NCBI GenBank assembly: GCA_964429915.1
Contig: CAYSDZ010000002.1
Coordinates: 1 to 64,000, forward strand
Direction: 5' to 3'
Source of the DNA: Alteromonas_F sp964429915
Lineage (GTDB): Bacteria; Pseudomonadota; Gammaproteobacteria; Enterobacterales; Alteromonadaceae
Length of the DNA stretch: 64,000 nucleotides
Both the position numbers and the translations under genes were made by a program. A model generated the notes under the pieces. The model ran no database searches, was not told the DNA's origin, and saw only the letters and a program-made list of their open reading frames with translations. Shown here in pieces: positions 43,471-52,728 of this stretch (position 1 is its first letter; each line of letters opens with the position of its first letter).

Positions 43471-44646
43471 TTATTTTTCAGCTTGCATTAACCAAGTGTG
43501 CAGTGCACCTGCTAAAATCATTGCGCCCATTAATGGGATAATGGCATCGTTAAGTTGCTGGTGAATTAGAGCGTAAAGTATGCCAAACCCCAACAAACAC
43601 AAGCCAACAGCAGTATTTACAATCGACACGACATGGCGTCTGTTAGCTGATTCAGTGACGTCTAAGAGATAGGTTTTTCGTCCTGTGCGAACTCCTTCGT
43701 GGCACAACATGATAATAAAAAACACGATTGACACTGCCATGCTAGAGGGCTGCTCTGTCAAAAAATAAAATAGCAACAAGGTAAACCCCGATAAGATACC
43801 CGCTAAACGCAATGTGGTGATTGCACTACGATCGGATAATTTTCCCCATAGAAATGAAGAAATGAGACTGGCGAGAGCGGAAAGACCAATATAGACAAAT
43901 AAGCTACTGTCGTCGCCTTTGGCTTGTTGAGCAATAAGATAAGGGGGAACCAATGCAGTGTGAAGCATTAATACGCGGTTAATCAACAAATGCCGTGTGT
44001 TTTTGTGCTTGAAAACGGCATTAATCTGGGTTTTCCAAGCCGTTTTTGTATCTTGATTTTCGCTATCGATTGAGACCGATAAAGGGGCCATAATGACTAT
44101 CGTTATTAAAAACGATAAGGACGATAGCGCCAAAAGATAGAGAATAGTGGCACTCGATAATTCATTGGAAGACAGCTCCCATACCGCTGTCACTGCTAGA
44201 GTGAGCAAGGCAGAAAATGTGCCTGCTATGCCTAATAACTTTCCACGCCTGCCTTTTTCGACGTAATTGGCTTGAATGTCTTTCATTGCCAAAGAGCAGC
44301 AACTTCTTCCTATACTTGTGAGTATGAGCAACAATAAAAACAATAAGGCAAATAGATTAGTGGCAATATTGTCGTCCGCATTTAAAAGATAAGAGACAAT
44401 GACAAGTCCTGCGATTCCAACTGCTTGTAACGAAGCTCCTATTCGCCATAAACCCGTTCGACTTTCATAACGAGAAAGAAAAAAGGTATTGATAAACGCT
44501 TGCGGTAAAAGCGAGCCAGATTCTTTGACTGGAACAAGCAAACTAATTAACCAGCTTGGGCCATTTACTGCATTGATTAACCACGGAAGAGTGGTTTTAG
44601 GCGATGTGAAAAGGTCGGCTAATTTAACAAAAAAAGATACCGCCAC
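43471..44646 (-). CDS. MFS transporter
   Basis: 391 residues with about 12 hydrophobic helices and an MFS-like loop between helices 2 and 3 (ANYVEKGRRGKLLG resembles the GxLaDrxGrkr motif in the N-half, LWGKLSDRSAITTLR in the C-half). It is a secondary transporter of unknown substrate, apparently co-transcribed with the downstream GNAT-nitrilase gene. The GTG start at 44646 lies inside a hairpin that is followed by seven T on the minus strand (see 44629-44658). Translation initiation and a terminator therefore share the same bases, and the true start could be slightly downstream. Confidence 0.82.
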   Translation of the reverse strand: MAVSFFVKLADLFTSPKTTLPWLINAVNGPSWLISLLVPVKESGSLLPQAFINTFFLSRYESRTGLWRIGASLQAVGIAGLVIVSYLLNADDNIATNLFALLFLLLLILTSIGRSCCSLAMKDIQANYVEKGRRGKLLGIAGTFSALLTLAVTAVWELSSNELSSATILYLLALSSLSFLITIVIMAPLSVSIDSENQDTKTAWKTQINAVFKHKNTRHLLINRVLMLHTALVPPYLIAQQAKGDDSSLFVYIGLSALASLISSFLWGKLSDRSAITTLRLAGILSGFTLLLFYFLTEQPSSMAVSIVFFIIMLCHEGVRTGRKTYLLDVTESANRRHVVSIVNTAVGLCLLGFGILYALIHQQLNDAIIPLMGAMILAGALHTWLMQAEK

Positions 44647-44658
44647 AAGTCGGCGGTA
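44629..44658 (-). terminator. rho-independent terminator overlapping the MFS start codon
   Basis: On the minus strand TACCGCC pairs with GGCGGTA around GACTTGT, followed by TC and seven T (44635-44629). It lies downstream of proA and would terminate proBA, but it contains the GTG start of the MFS gene. It could act as an attenuator for the MFS-nitrilase operon. Confidence 0.65.
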
Positions 44659-44781
44659 TGCGTGATCAGATTTGGACTCTTTGGCCGAGATAACTCTCTC
44701 CTATTATAACAATTAGACCTATTTGAACTTTGTACTGTCTACTTGTCTGCAAGGATTAAAATTATTACTCAAAACCTTCTA

Positions 44782-46023
44782 TTAAGAACGGACTTGACCA
44801 TTGCCCGAGACTAAGAATTTTTCAGTGGTCAGAGATTCCAAGCCCATTGGCCCGTAGGCATGAAGTTTAGTTGTTGCAATCCCGATTTCTGCGCCCAAAC
44901 CTAGTTCAGAGCCATCCGAGAAACGTGAAGAGGCATTTACCATGACGACCGAGGCATCTACGCTGCGTTGAAAGAGGCGCGCAGACGCTTCATTTTCAGT
45001 GCAAATAACTTCTGTGTGATTACTGCCAAATTCAGCAATATGATCTACCGCTGCCTGAAAATCATCGACGATGCGAACCGCTATTTTGAGACCAAGGTAC
45101 TCCTGCCCAAACTCAGTTTTTTTTAACAGCGTTGCGTTAGTAAAATAGTCAATACTTTTCCCACATGCTTCTATTTCTACATTTTTTTCAGCTAATTCGG
45201 AAGCAACACGAGGCATAAACGTAGAGGCGATGTCTTTATGTACGACTAAACATTCTAAAGCATTACATACGCCGGTTCGCTGCGTTTTACCGTTGATCAA
45301 TAAGTCCAAGCCTTTGTCGAGATCAGCGTCTTTATCGACATAAAGATGACAGACTCCTTTAAAGTGCTGAATAACCGGGATCGTACTGTTATCAGTAACA
45401 TAGCGTATCAAACCTTCTCCGCCACGAGGGATCACAACGTCGATATAATTCTCTTGCTGAAGCAATTCAAGCATTAATGCTCGATCAGGGTTGGGTACAA
45501 CAGTGATTAGCGCAGGCGGTAAGCCATGCTCTTTTAGCACAGCTTGTAAAATTGATGCGATAATTTTACTGGTATCGAGTGCTTCTTTTCCTCCACGCAA
45601 AATAACAGCATTACCCGATTTAAAGCACAACGCACCAGCGTCAGCGGTAACATTCGGGCGCGACTCGTAAATCATGCAAATGACCCCCAAAGGTACTCGC
45701 ATTTTGCTTATTTCTATGCCATTTGGGCGAGTATCGATATGACGTTCCTGACCCACAGGATCAGGCAATTCTGCAATGGTTTCGATACCTGAAGCCATTG
45801 CTTCAATTCGTTCGTCGTTAAGAACAAGACGGTCGATAAGAGCGGAATCTAATCCCTGTTCTGTCGCTCTTGCCACTTCTGCTTCGTTTACCGAAAGAAT
45901 GTCTTGTGCATTTTCACGCAATTTCTTCGCCATATCTAACAGCACTTTGTTTTTGAATGGTTCGTCAACAACTGCAAGTTCTCTCGCTGCTTGTGCAGCA
46001 GACTTAGCCAACGCTGTGATCAT
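44782..46023 (-). CDS. proA: glutamate-5-semialdehyde dehydrogenase (gamma-glutamyl phosphate reductase)
   Basis: 413 residues. Second enzyme of proline synthesis, reducing gamma-glutamyl phosphate with NADPH. The catalytic cysteine is in QRTGVCNALECLVV. Other family segments are MIYESRPNVTADAGALCFKSGNAVILRGG and FLVSGNGQVR at the end. I use the ATG at 46023, which has GGAGGAACA before it and gives the usual length (417 in E. coli). A longer frame up to 46140 overlaps proB and is not supported. The ATG overlaps the proB stop by four bases. Confidence 0.95.
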   Translation of the reverse strand: MITALAKSAAQAARELAVVDEPFKNKVLLDMAKKLRENAQDILSVNEAEVARATEQGLDSALIDRLVLNDERIEAMASGIETIAELPDPVGQERHIDTRPNGIEISKMRVPLGVICMIYESRPNVTADAGALCFKSGNAVILRGGKEALDTSKIIASILQAVLKEHGLPPALITVVPNPDRALMLELLQQENYIDVVIPRGGEGLIRYVTDNSTIPVIQHFKGVCHLYVDKDADLDKGLDLLINGKTQRTGVCNALECLVVHKDIASTFMPRVASELAEKNVEIEACGKSIDYFTNATLLKKTEFGQEYLGLKIAVRIVDDFQAAVDHIAEFGSNHTEVICTENEASARLFQRSVDASVVMVNASSRFSDGSELGLGAEIGIATTKLHAYGPMGLESLTTEKFLVSGNGQVRS

Positions 46024-47129
46024 TTTTTTTGTTCCTCCAATATGGCAATACTTTGTTTTGAAATAATGGGCCCTGATGAATTTTGAAAATCGGTTGCATA
46101 CTGCTCGTTTTCTTGTTCTGCAATGTAGTTTAAAAGGCAACTACTATAGTTGGTTTTTCCTTTTGCAACTTTTTTACCATTATTTTTACGTACTAAAACC
46201 GTGTCGCCTACCGCAAAATCACCCTCGACGGCAATAACGTCATTACTGGTGAGTTCGACCTCTTCAGCCACTTCATCAGGTTTGAAATCGTCTGTAACGA
46301 TAACTTCACCCTGCGCGTTTGAGGTATGAGTTAACCAATGGTCGTGTTCATTCATAGGATTCGCATAGGGTTGAAAATGTGTTCCTGGATTTTTGCCGTC
46401 CAATAACATATTAAAAGAAAGTTCGGTAAACCCGTTTACAATGAAGGTATCGATACCATGCGATATGGCTTTTTCAGCGGCTTGAATCTTGGTTTTCATT
46501 CCACCTGTTCCTACATCGCTAGTCGCACCGCCAGCCATGTCATAAATGTCCTGATTAATTTCAGAAATCCAAGAGAGCAATTGCGCGTCTTCATGGGTAT
46601 GCGGGTTTTTATCGTAAAGACCATCTACATCTGAACAAATGATTAATGCATCTGCGTCTGCTGCTGCTGCCACCATGGCACTAAGATTATCATTGTCTCC
46701 GACTTTAAGTTTGTCGGTGGTGACTGTGTCATTTTCATTTACCACGGGTAAAATGCCGTTCTCTAACAATGAAAAAAGTGTTTCGCGGACACTGATATAA
46801 CGGTCTCGGTTGCGTAAATCTGCATGTGTCAGAAGTACCTGAGCGGTAGCAAAATCAAACAGTTTGTCCCACGTAGACATCATCTCGGTTTGACCCGCAG
46901 CGGCCATAGCTTTCTTCTGGATGATGTTTTTATCTTTATTTTTAAAAAGATGCGCGCCTGCTGCGACTGAGCCAGATGAAACAAGCACAACTTCTATGCC
47001 TTTGCTTCTGCAACGAACAATAAACTGAGCAATGCCTAACAGATAATGGCTACTGCATCCGTTTTTGTTCGGAGCGATTAATGCGCTTCCTACTTTTACA
47101 ACAATACGTTTCCAATTGAAACTGCTCAT
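46020..47129 (-). CDS. proB: glutamate 5-kinase
   Basis: 369 residues. First enzyme of proline synthesis, phosphorylating glutamate. The N-terminal amino-acid kinase domain has VVKVGSALI, LVSSGSVAAG, VVNENDTV and GTGGMKTKIQAA. The C-terminal PUA domain starts near 275. The usual IGTGGM and DVDGLY motifs are intact. The start ATG follows AAGG. It is the first gene of the proBA operon. The order and the overlap with proA are conserved among gammaproteobacteria. Confidence 0.95.
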   Translation of the reverse strand: MSSFNWKRIVVKVGSALIAPNKNGCSSHYLLGIAQFIVRCRSKGIEVVLVSSGSVAAGAHLFKNKDKNIIQKKAMAAAGQTEMMSTWDKLFDFATAQVLLTHADLRNRDRYISVRETLFSLLENGILPVVNENDTVTTDKLKVGDNDNLSAMVAAAADADALIICSDVDGLYDKNPHTHEDAQLLSWISEINQDIYDMAGGATSDVGTGGMKTKIQAAEKAISHGIDTFIVNGFTELSFNMLLDGKNPGTHFQPYANPMNEHDHWLTHTSNAQGEVIVTDDFKPDEVAEEVELTSNDVIAVEGDFAVGDTVLVRKNNGKKVAKGKTNYSSCLLNYIAEQENEQYATDFQNSSGPIISKQSIAILEEQKK

Positions 47130-47440
47130 TAGATTGACCTTAAATTAATAATAATTGGGCTAAACATTTAATTAATGTAGCTCAACGAGGGTTATTTTAA
47201 ATTAAACACACCTCTTTTACCGTAAACTAACGGATAAGTATGTATAAACTTATGTAAGTTAGTTACATTCATAATCATTACAACACTAAATAAAATAGCA
47301 GAAACCCGATAAAATTGAAAGTTTATTACACAGTTTGTTCAAAAAAAATACAAATGCTTTTAATGGTATTATCAGATGTTCTGCGATACAAATGAGCGTA
47401 TAAGTATGAAAACGCTAAACTTATTAGCGAAGTTGGCTGG
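47130..47440. other. 311-bp intergenic region upstream of proB
   Basis: Very AT-rich. It holds the proB upstream region and the 3' flank of the marR gene. A small CGCTAA/TTAGCG hairpin at 47413-47429 lacks a T-run. I see no other feature. Confidence 0.4.
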
Positions 47441-47914
47441 TTATGTTTTAGTGATTTCGCCGATGTTTAACATGGGAGCTGCGTCTATTTCCGATGCGCC
47501 CATCATATCGGCAATGCGCTCGACGCCTGAAATTAGTTGAAGCTGCTCCCACTCTTTTAGTGCGGTAAACTTTTCGACAAATGCTTCTTCTATTGGCTTT
47601 GGCGCAAATTCAAGCGCAGCTCTTCCTTCTTCAGTCAGGTGTAGTGCTACCTTTCTTCGATCTTCTTGGCTGCGAATTCTCTCAATTAGCTGTTTACACT
47701 CTAATCTGTCAAGGATTGTGGTAACGGTGGCTTGGCTTAAATTGATTTTGAGTGCTATTTGCTTCGCAGTAATACCGTCATTCCCTGCTAACTCTTGTAA
47801 TATGAGCAGTTGCGGGCCTGTTAAACCGGATTCCTTGCTTAGCTTTCTAGAGCGAATATCAATCGCTCTAATGATTTTTCTTATTGAAACAAACAGCTCT
47901 TCATGTCTTTCCAT
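47441..47914 (-). CDS. MarR-family transcriptional regulator
   Basis: 157 residues. A winged helix-turn-helix is visible (GLTGPQLLILQELAGNDGITAKQIALKINLSQATVTTILDRLECKQLIERIRSQEDRRKVALHLTEEG), with the DRR wing typical of MarR. N- and C-terminal helices would form the dimer interface. These repressors respond to small phenolic or other ligands. The regulated genes are not obvious from the neighbourhood, as both flanks are housekeeping genes. It appears monocistronic. Confidence 0.9.
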   Translation of the reverse strand: MERHEELFVSIRKIIRAIDIRSRKLSKESGLTGPQLLILQELAGNDGITAKQIALKINLSQATVTTILDRLECKQLIERIRSQEDRRKVALHLTEEGRAALEFAPKPIEEAFVEKFTALKEWEQLQLISGVERIADMMGASEIDAAPMLNIGEITKT

Positions 47915-48001
47915 ATTATTTACGTAAAATGTGTATATATGCTTAGAATGCTAAAAATTATACATCAAAGTAAATGCGTAATGGAAATGCAAAAATTTGG
48001 C

Positions 48002-48538
48002 TTACTGTGAGTGGTGGGTTCTGGCTTGTCTGGTTGCTTTACGATGACGCCATGATTTCCTGACCGCGTAACGCCATAACGAATTTAAGCCAAAATACCC
48101 AAGAGTGGCAAAAAACGACGAAAAAATGAAACATCCAAGAAGCAAAGAGGGACCAACCGAGGACGCACTTTCTATCAGCCAGCGCCAACTTAATTCGAAT
48201 GCAAAATGATGACTCTCGATCCCCAGTACAGTAGCGCCTAATTTATATGCTGCATAAAATATGGGTGGCATGGTGAAAGGGTTAGTTATCCATACTGTTG
48301 CGACCGATACGGGCAGGTTCACTCTAAACGGAATCGCCACAGCGGCTGAAAGCCACATTTGAAAAGGCACAGGCCAAAAGGCAAAAAATAAACCTATCCC
48401 AAAAGCCCCTGATGCTGAGCGTCGGTTTAAATGCCATAAATTCGGGTCGTGTAACAAGGTCCCAAAGATTTTGAGCGCTTTGTTTTTTTTCACCGATTGA
48501 TGGTCGGGTAAAAACCGTTGTATTAGGTTTTTAGGCAT
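48002..48538 (-). CDS. DUF2062 membrane protein
   Basis: 178 residues. The segment HLNRRSASGAFGIGLFFAFWPVPFQMWLSAAVAIPFRVNLPVSVATVWITNP is the DUF2062 signature, with three membrane helices (about 43-65, 72-95 and 130-155) and a basic C-terminus (RKSWRHRKATRQARTHH). Function unknown. It is transcribed divergently from comEC with 33 bases between the start codons. Next to comEC is a common position for this family in Alteromonadales-type genomes, from general knowledge. Confidence 0.88.
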   Translation of the reverse strand: MPKNLIQRFLPDHQSVKKNKALKIFGTLLHDPNLWHLNRRSASGAFGIGLFFAFWPVPFQMWLSAAVAIPFRVNLPVSVATVWITNPFTMPPIFYAAYKLGATVLGIESHHFAFELSWRWLIESASSVGPSLLLGCFIFSSFFATLGYFGLNSLWRYAVRKSWRHRKATRQARTHHSQ

Positions 48539-48571
48539 GCTTGTTCATCATAATTATAAGGTTTCAATGTT

Positions 48572-50896
48572 ATGATAAACGCCATAGGGAAAGTAGCGTT
48601 TGCCTTCATTATAGTTTGCTTTAGCGCACAGTACTGGTCTTTTTTACCAAGCGTAAAACAAATAGTACTTACGATCATCGCAAGTGTAGTGGTGATTGCT
48701 TTCAACATACTTGCAAATCGACCTCAGACCCTAAGTGTAGGCATTAATATCTTCCCATATCTCATCGGGGGCTTAGCAGGAATCATATGGGGGGCGAGTG
48801 TAGGGCATAGTTACCTCTCATGGCAACTGCCTAGCGACAAATTTCAGCAAACTGTCATAGTACAAGCTGAAATTTTAAGCGTGACTGAAAATCAACGTGC
48901 TCAGAAACTAGATTTACGTGTTCGTCAACTAGACAACGAAAGCGTAAATTTCAAGGCTAAAGTACAAGCTTATTACTTCACCAAAACGTTTCAAAAACAT
49001 CAGCTAGTGCAGCTTTGTTTAAAACTCAAACCCAGTCATGGCTTACAAAATCCTGGCGGCTTTGGTTACTGGCGATGGTTAGTCAGTAAACAAATGAAAG
49101 CGACTGGCTATGTTAGAAAGTGTCAGCAGAATAAGCTTCTTAGCCCCAGTGCTTCCATCGCGACAATATTAAAGTATCGGCTATCGAGTATTGAACCCAA
49201 GGCAGAAAAATGGATTAAAGCCATGCTGCTTGCTGAAAGAGAGGATCTCACAAGTGAGGATTGGGATTTACTTCAAAGAACGGGGGTGGCCCATCTCTTC
49301 ACCTTATCTGGCTTACACATGGGCGTGGTATTTATTCTTTGTGTGTGGTTAGCAAAGCTTCTTTTGTTTGCTGCGTATAGTTTGATTGGAAAACAGACCG
49401 ACCCAGTTTTTACGATTGGTGTACAAGGACTGGCCTTATCAAGCTCATGGATTTTTGTCGCGATTTGTGATTTTCCCCTTACCTTGGTTCGTGCGTGTTT
49501 GGCATTAACCCTTTTTGTGATTTTACGGGCAAGTCATCGATATTCGACGCTTGTGACTGGGGTTAAATGGGTATTGGTGGTGTGCTTGTTGTTTGACCCC
49601 TTTTCTATCTTTGGAATAAGCGTGTATTTAAGCTTTTTTGCCGTCTTGGTGTTGGTTTTTCTAAGTTGGCGATTCAGTTTCGGTGTGAATTCTTTTTTTC
49701 AGCGAGCACAAAGTGCACTTTGTCTCCAACTTTTTCTTACGCTTTTCATGATGATTGCCACAGGCATCATTTTTGGTGCAATTCATTGGAGTAGTTTTTT
49801 CATCAATTTAATCGCGATCCCATTGGTTACGCTTGTTGTTGTACCCTTGGGTTGTCTGTGCACCTTGTTGCTACTGTTAACGCCCTCGTTAGCTGAAGCA
49901 CCCATTTCATTACTGGGTGACATACTGTACTACTTTGTTGAAACCTTACATGTCTTCCCAACTTTATCGACTCACCTTGAATGGCCGAAATCATACTGGT
50001 TGCTAGCACTGGTGTTATTAGCCTTATGTTTTATACCCAGCATTCGGTTTCGAACTTTTTTACCCCTCTTTGTATTGATAATTGGCGGTGTGGTTGTTTC
50101 TAATTGTTTAAACAAAAAACCAGATTGGTCTATTCATATCTTTGACGTAGGGCAGGGTAGTGCCTTACTCATTCAATCAGAGAACCAAGCTATGTTAGTG
50201 GATACGGGAGGCGGCTATGATCCCCATCGTCCACTTGCCGCTTCTGTCATTGCGCCAAGCCTTAAAACACTCGGCATTCGCCTCCCCATCGAAGGTGTCA
50301 TTTCGCATTTTGATACCGATCACTCAGCAGGACAAGCGTGGCTTACAGATAACGAAGTAGTAGCGCAATGGCATTCTATTTATACCGATTGCCTTAAGGG
50401 GCAACAATGGCAGCTAGGAAAACTGACGATTAAGGTATTGTGGCCCTCTGAGAAGGCTGTTCACAAAGCTGAGCTGTCAAAAAATAACTTGTCGTGTGTA
50501 TTGTTTGTAACTGATGGAGTGGTGAGTGCATTGATACCTGGCGATATTGAAAAAGAAGCCGAATCTGCCATGCTGCTCGAAAATAAGAACGTTGATGCAA
50601 ATATTCTAGTTGCTCCCCATCATGGTAGTAAAAGCTCTTCAACCGCAGCATGGTTAAGCGCTGTGTCACCCGATTATGTGGTTGTGCAAAATGGATTTCT
50701 AAATCGATGGCGTTTACCTCATAAAAACGTACTGAATTCCTATCGAGAGCAACATGCACAGGTATACACAACAGCAAAAGATGGCTACATACGCTTTGAT
50801 GTAAATACGAATGCACCAAGGAAACGTCGCGTACAAGTGAAAACTTGGTTCACCGACTTCCAAAAAAGATGGTACAAGACTTTTCATACGCACTAG
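48572..50896 (+). CDS. comEC: ComEC/Rec2 DNA uptake channel
   Basis: 774 residues. N-terminal helices and an OB-like DUF4131 region (about 1-190) precede the competence membrane domain (LFTLSGLHMGVVFILCVW, about 225-500). A C-terminal metallo-beta-lactamase domain (FDVGQGSALLIQ, HFDTDHSAGQAW, VAPHHGSKSS) follows. It imports single-stranded DNA across the inner membrane during natural transformation; the C-terminal domain is a putative nuclease. All modules are intact. The gap to msbA is 59 bases. Confidence 0.94.
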   Translation: MINAIGKVAFAFIIVCFSAQYWSFLPSVKQIVLTIIASVVVIAFNILANRPQTLSVGINIFPYLIGGLAGIIWGASVGHSYLSWQLPSDKFQQTVIVQAEILSVTENQRAQKLDLRVRQLDNESVNFKAKVQAYYFTKTFQKHQLVQLCLKLKPSHGLQNPGGFGYWRWLVSKQMKATGYVRKCQQNKLLSPSASIATILKYRLSSIEPKAEKWIKAMLLAEREDLTSEDWDLLQRTGVAHLFTLSGLHMGVVFILCVWLAKLLLFAAYSLIGKQTDPVFTIGVQGLALSSSWIFVAICDFPLTLVRACLALTLFVILRASHRYSTLVTGVKWVLVVCLLFDPFSIFGISVYLSFFAVLVLVFLSWRFSFGVNSFFQRAQSALCLQLFLTLFMMIATGIIFGAIHWSSFFINLIAIPLVTLVVVPLGCLCTLLLLLTPSLAEAPISLLGDILYYFVETLHVFPTLSTHLEWPKSYWLLALVLLALCFIPSIRFRTFLPLFVLIIGGVVVSNCLNKKPDWSIHIFDVGQGSALLIQSENQAMLVDTGGGYDPHRPLAASVIAPSLKTLGIRLPIEGVISHFDTDHSAGQAWLTDNEVVAQWHSIYTDCLKGQQWQLGKLTIKVLWPSEKAVHKAELSKNNLSCVLFVTDGVVSALIPGDIEKEAESAMLLENKNVDANILVAPHHGSKSSSTAAWLSAVSPDYVVVQNGFLNRWRLPHKNVLNSYREQHAQVYTTAKDGYIRFDVNTNAPRKRRVQVKTWFTDFQKRWYKTFHTH

Positions 50897-50955
50897 GAGA
50901 GATCTGGTAAACTAGGTACACTTATGACGAATGATGATTAACACGCTCAGACAAC

Positions 50956-52728
50956 ATGCCAAGTTTTTCCACGCAAATCGATGCGAACACATCCGGACAT
51001 TTCTCTCGCCTTCTAAGGTACTTAACACCTTACAAGTGGTTGTTTATACCCGCAGTTATCGGCATGGTAGGATATTCGTCGGTCGATACGTTCGTAATGG
51101 CACAGCTTCAACCTTTAATTGACGATTCGTTAAATAACAGCAACCATCATTTTCTACGGTTAGCAGCCTATGCCATCGTGCCTCTGTTTATTTTACGCGG
51201 TATTTTTAATTTTATGGGTACCTATACAGTAAACTGGATTGGTAGCAAAGTCGTCATGCAGATGCGCCAACAGTTGTTCGAAAAATATATCCACCTACCT
51301 GTCGAATTTCACGATCGCCACCCAGTGGGTGAGTTGATCAGCAAATTAACCTACGATACCGAACAAGTTGCAAACGCATGCAGTAAAGCCATGTTGATAG
51401 TAGTGAGAGAGGGTGCATTTATACTGGGTCTACTTATTGTCATGTTTTATTATTCATGGCAGTTGTCTTTAGTATTTTTGATTATTGCGCCTTTAGTTGG
51501 GATCATCGTCTCGTTGGTAAGCAAGCGTTTTCGTAAAGTAAGTAAACATATTCAGCAAGCAATGGGGTCGTTAACGACGGCGGTAGAGCAGACCGTTAAA
51601 GGCCACAAAGTGGTGCTGATGTTTGGCGGGCAGCGTTTGGAAAAACAAGCCTTTAAAAAGAGAAATAACCACAATCGTCAACAAACCATGAAGTTAAACG
51701 TCACGCAAATACTCAGCGTGTCGTCGATTCAAGTGATCGCATCCTTCGCGTTGGCTGCTGCGCTATATATGGCCAGTACACCTGCAATGGTTGAACAGTT
51801 GACTGTGGGTGTGTTTATTAATGTCATTTTGTGCATGACGATGCTACTGCGGCCGCTAAAGCAACTCACCACGGTGAATAACGAACTACAGAAAGGCTTA
51901 GCAGCGTGTGCAAGTGTATTTGACGTGCTTGATGAGGAAAGCGAGCAAGACACTGGGCTAGTCAACAAAGACCGGGTGCAAGGAGATATAACTTTTTCTG
52001 AGGTGAGTTTTACCTATCCTAGCGCGCAAGACACAGCATTAAAACAGCTTAGCTTTACTGCACAAAAAGGCGAAAAAATTGCTTTGGTGGGGAAATCGGG
52101 AAGTGGTAAATCGACGATTTCCTCTTTACTCACTCGGTTTTATCGTCCTCAGTCGGGTGTCATTGCGATTGATGGTGTGGATATCAACACCTTTACTCTG
52201 CAAAATTTACGTCAACACATTGCATTGGTCTCGCAACACGTTACGCTTTTTAACGATACTATTGCCAACAATATTGCTTATGCGGCGCACGACAAGGTGA
52301 CGCTAGACAATATTACGCGAGACGAAATTGAGCGCGTGGCGAGACAGGCTCATGTGCTTGAATTCTCCAATGGCTTTGAAAAAGGATTGGACACCGTTAT
52401 TGGGGAAAACGGCTCCGCTTTGTCCGGTGGTCAAAGACAGCGTATTGCTATTGCTAGAGCCTTATTGCTTAATGCTCCTATTTTGATTCTAGATGAAGCC
52501 ACATCGGCACTGGATACAGAATCAGAAAAGCTCATACAAGATGCCTTACAGGTATTAACCGAAAACTGTACCAGTATTATTATCGCTCACAGATTATCAA
52601 CCATTGAACATGCCGACAAAATTTTAGTGATAGACAAAGGCGAAATTATTGAGCAGGGGACACATGGTGCTTTGCTCGAACAAAAGGGTGCATACGCTCA
52701 ATTACATGCCATGCAATTTGGCGACTAA
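50956..52728 (+). CDS. msbA: lipid A export ATP-binding/permease MsbA
   Basis: 590-residue half-transporter: six membrane helices in the first 320 residues, then an ABC ATPase domain with Walker A GKSGSGKST, Q-loop, signature LSGGQRQR, Walker B ILILDEATSALD and H-loop IIAHRLST. It flips lipid A-core from the inner to the outer leaflet of the inner membrane. The next gene, lpxK, overlaps the stop by one base (TAATG), giving the conserved msbA-lpxK operon. Confidence 0.96.
   Translation: MPSFSTQIDANTSGHFSRLLRYLTPYKWLFIPAVIGMVGYSSVDTFVMAQLQPLIDDSLNNSNHHFLRLAAYAIVPLFILRGIFNFMGTYTVNWIGSKVVMQMRQQLFEKYIHLPVEFHDRHPVGELISKLTYDTEQVANACSKAMLIVVREGAFILGLLIVMFYYSWQLSLVFLIIAPLVGIIVSLVSKRFRKVSKHIQQAMGSLTTAVEQTVKGHKVVLMFGGQRLEKQAFKKRNNHNRQQTMKLNVTQILSVSSIQVIASFALAAALYMASTPAMVEQLTVGVFINVILCMTMLLRPLKQLTTVNNELQKGLAACASVFDVLDEESEQDTGLVNKDRVQGDITFSEVSFTYPSAQDTALKQLSFTAQKGEKIALVGKSGSGKSTISSLLTRFYRPQSGVIAIDGVDINTFTLQNLRQHIALVSQHVTLFNDTIANNIAYAAHDKVTLDNITRDEIERVARQAHVLEFSNGFEKGLDTVIGENGSALSGGQRQRIAIARALLLNAPILILDEATSALDTESEKLIQDALQVLTENCTSIIIAHRLSTIEHADKILVIDKGEIIEQGTHGALLEQKGAYAQLHAMQFGD

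Noticed and set aside
47413..47429. Hairpin CGCTAA/TTAGCG downstream of the marR gene
   Set aside because: Short stem without a T-run on either strand; not supportable as a terminator.
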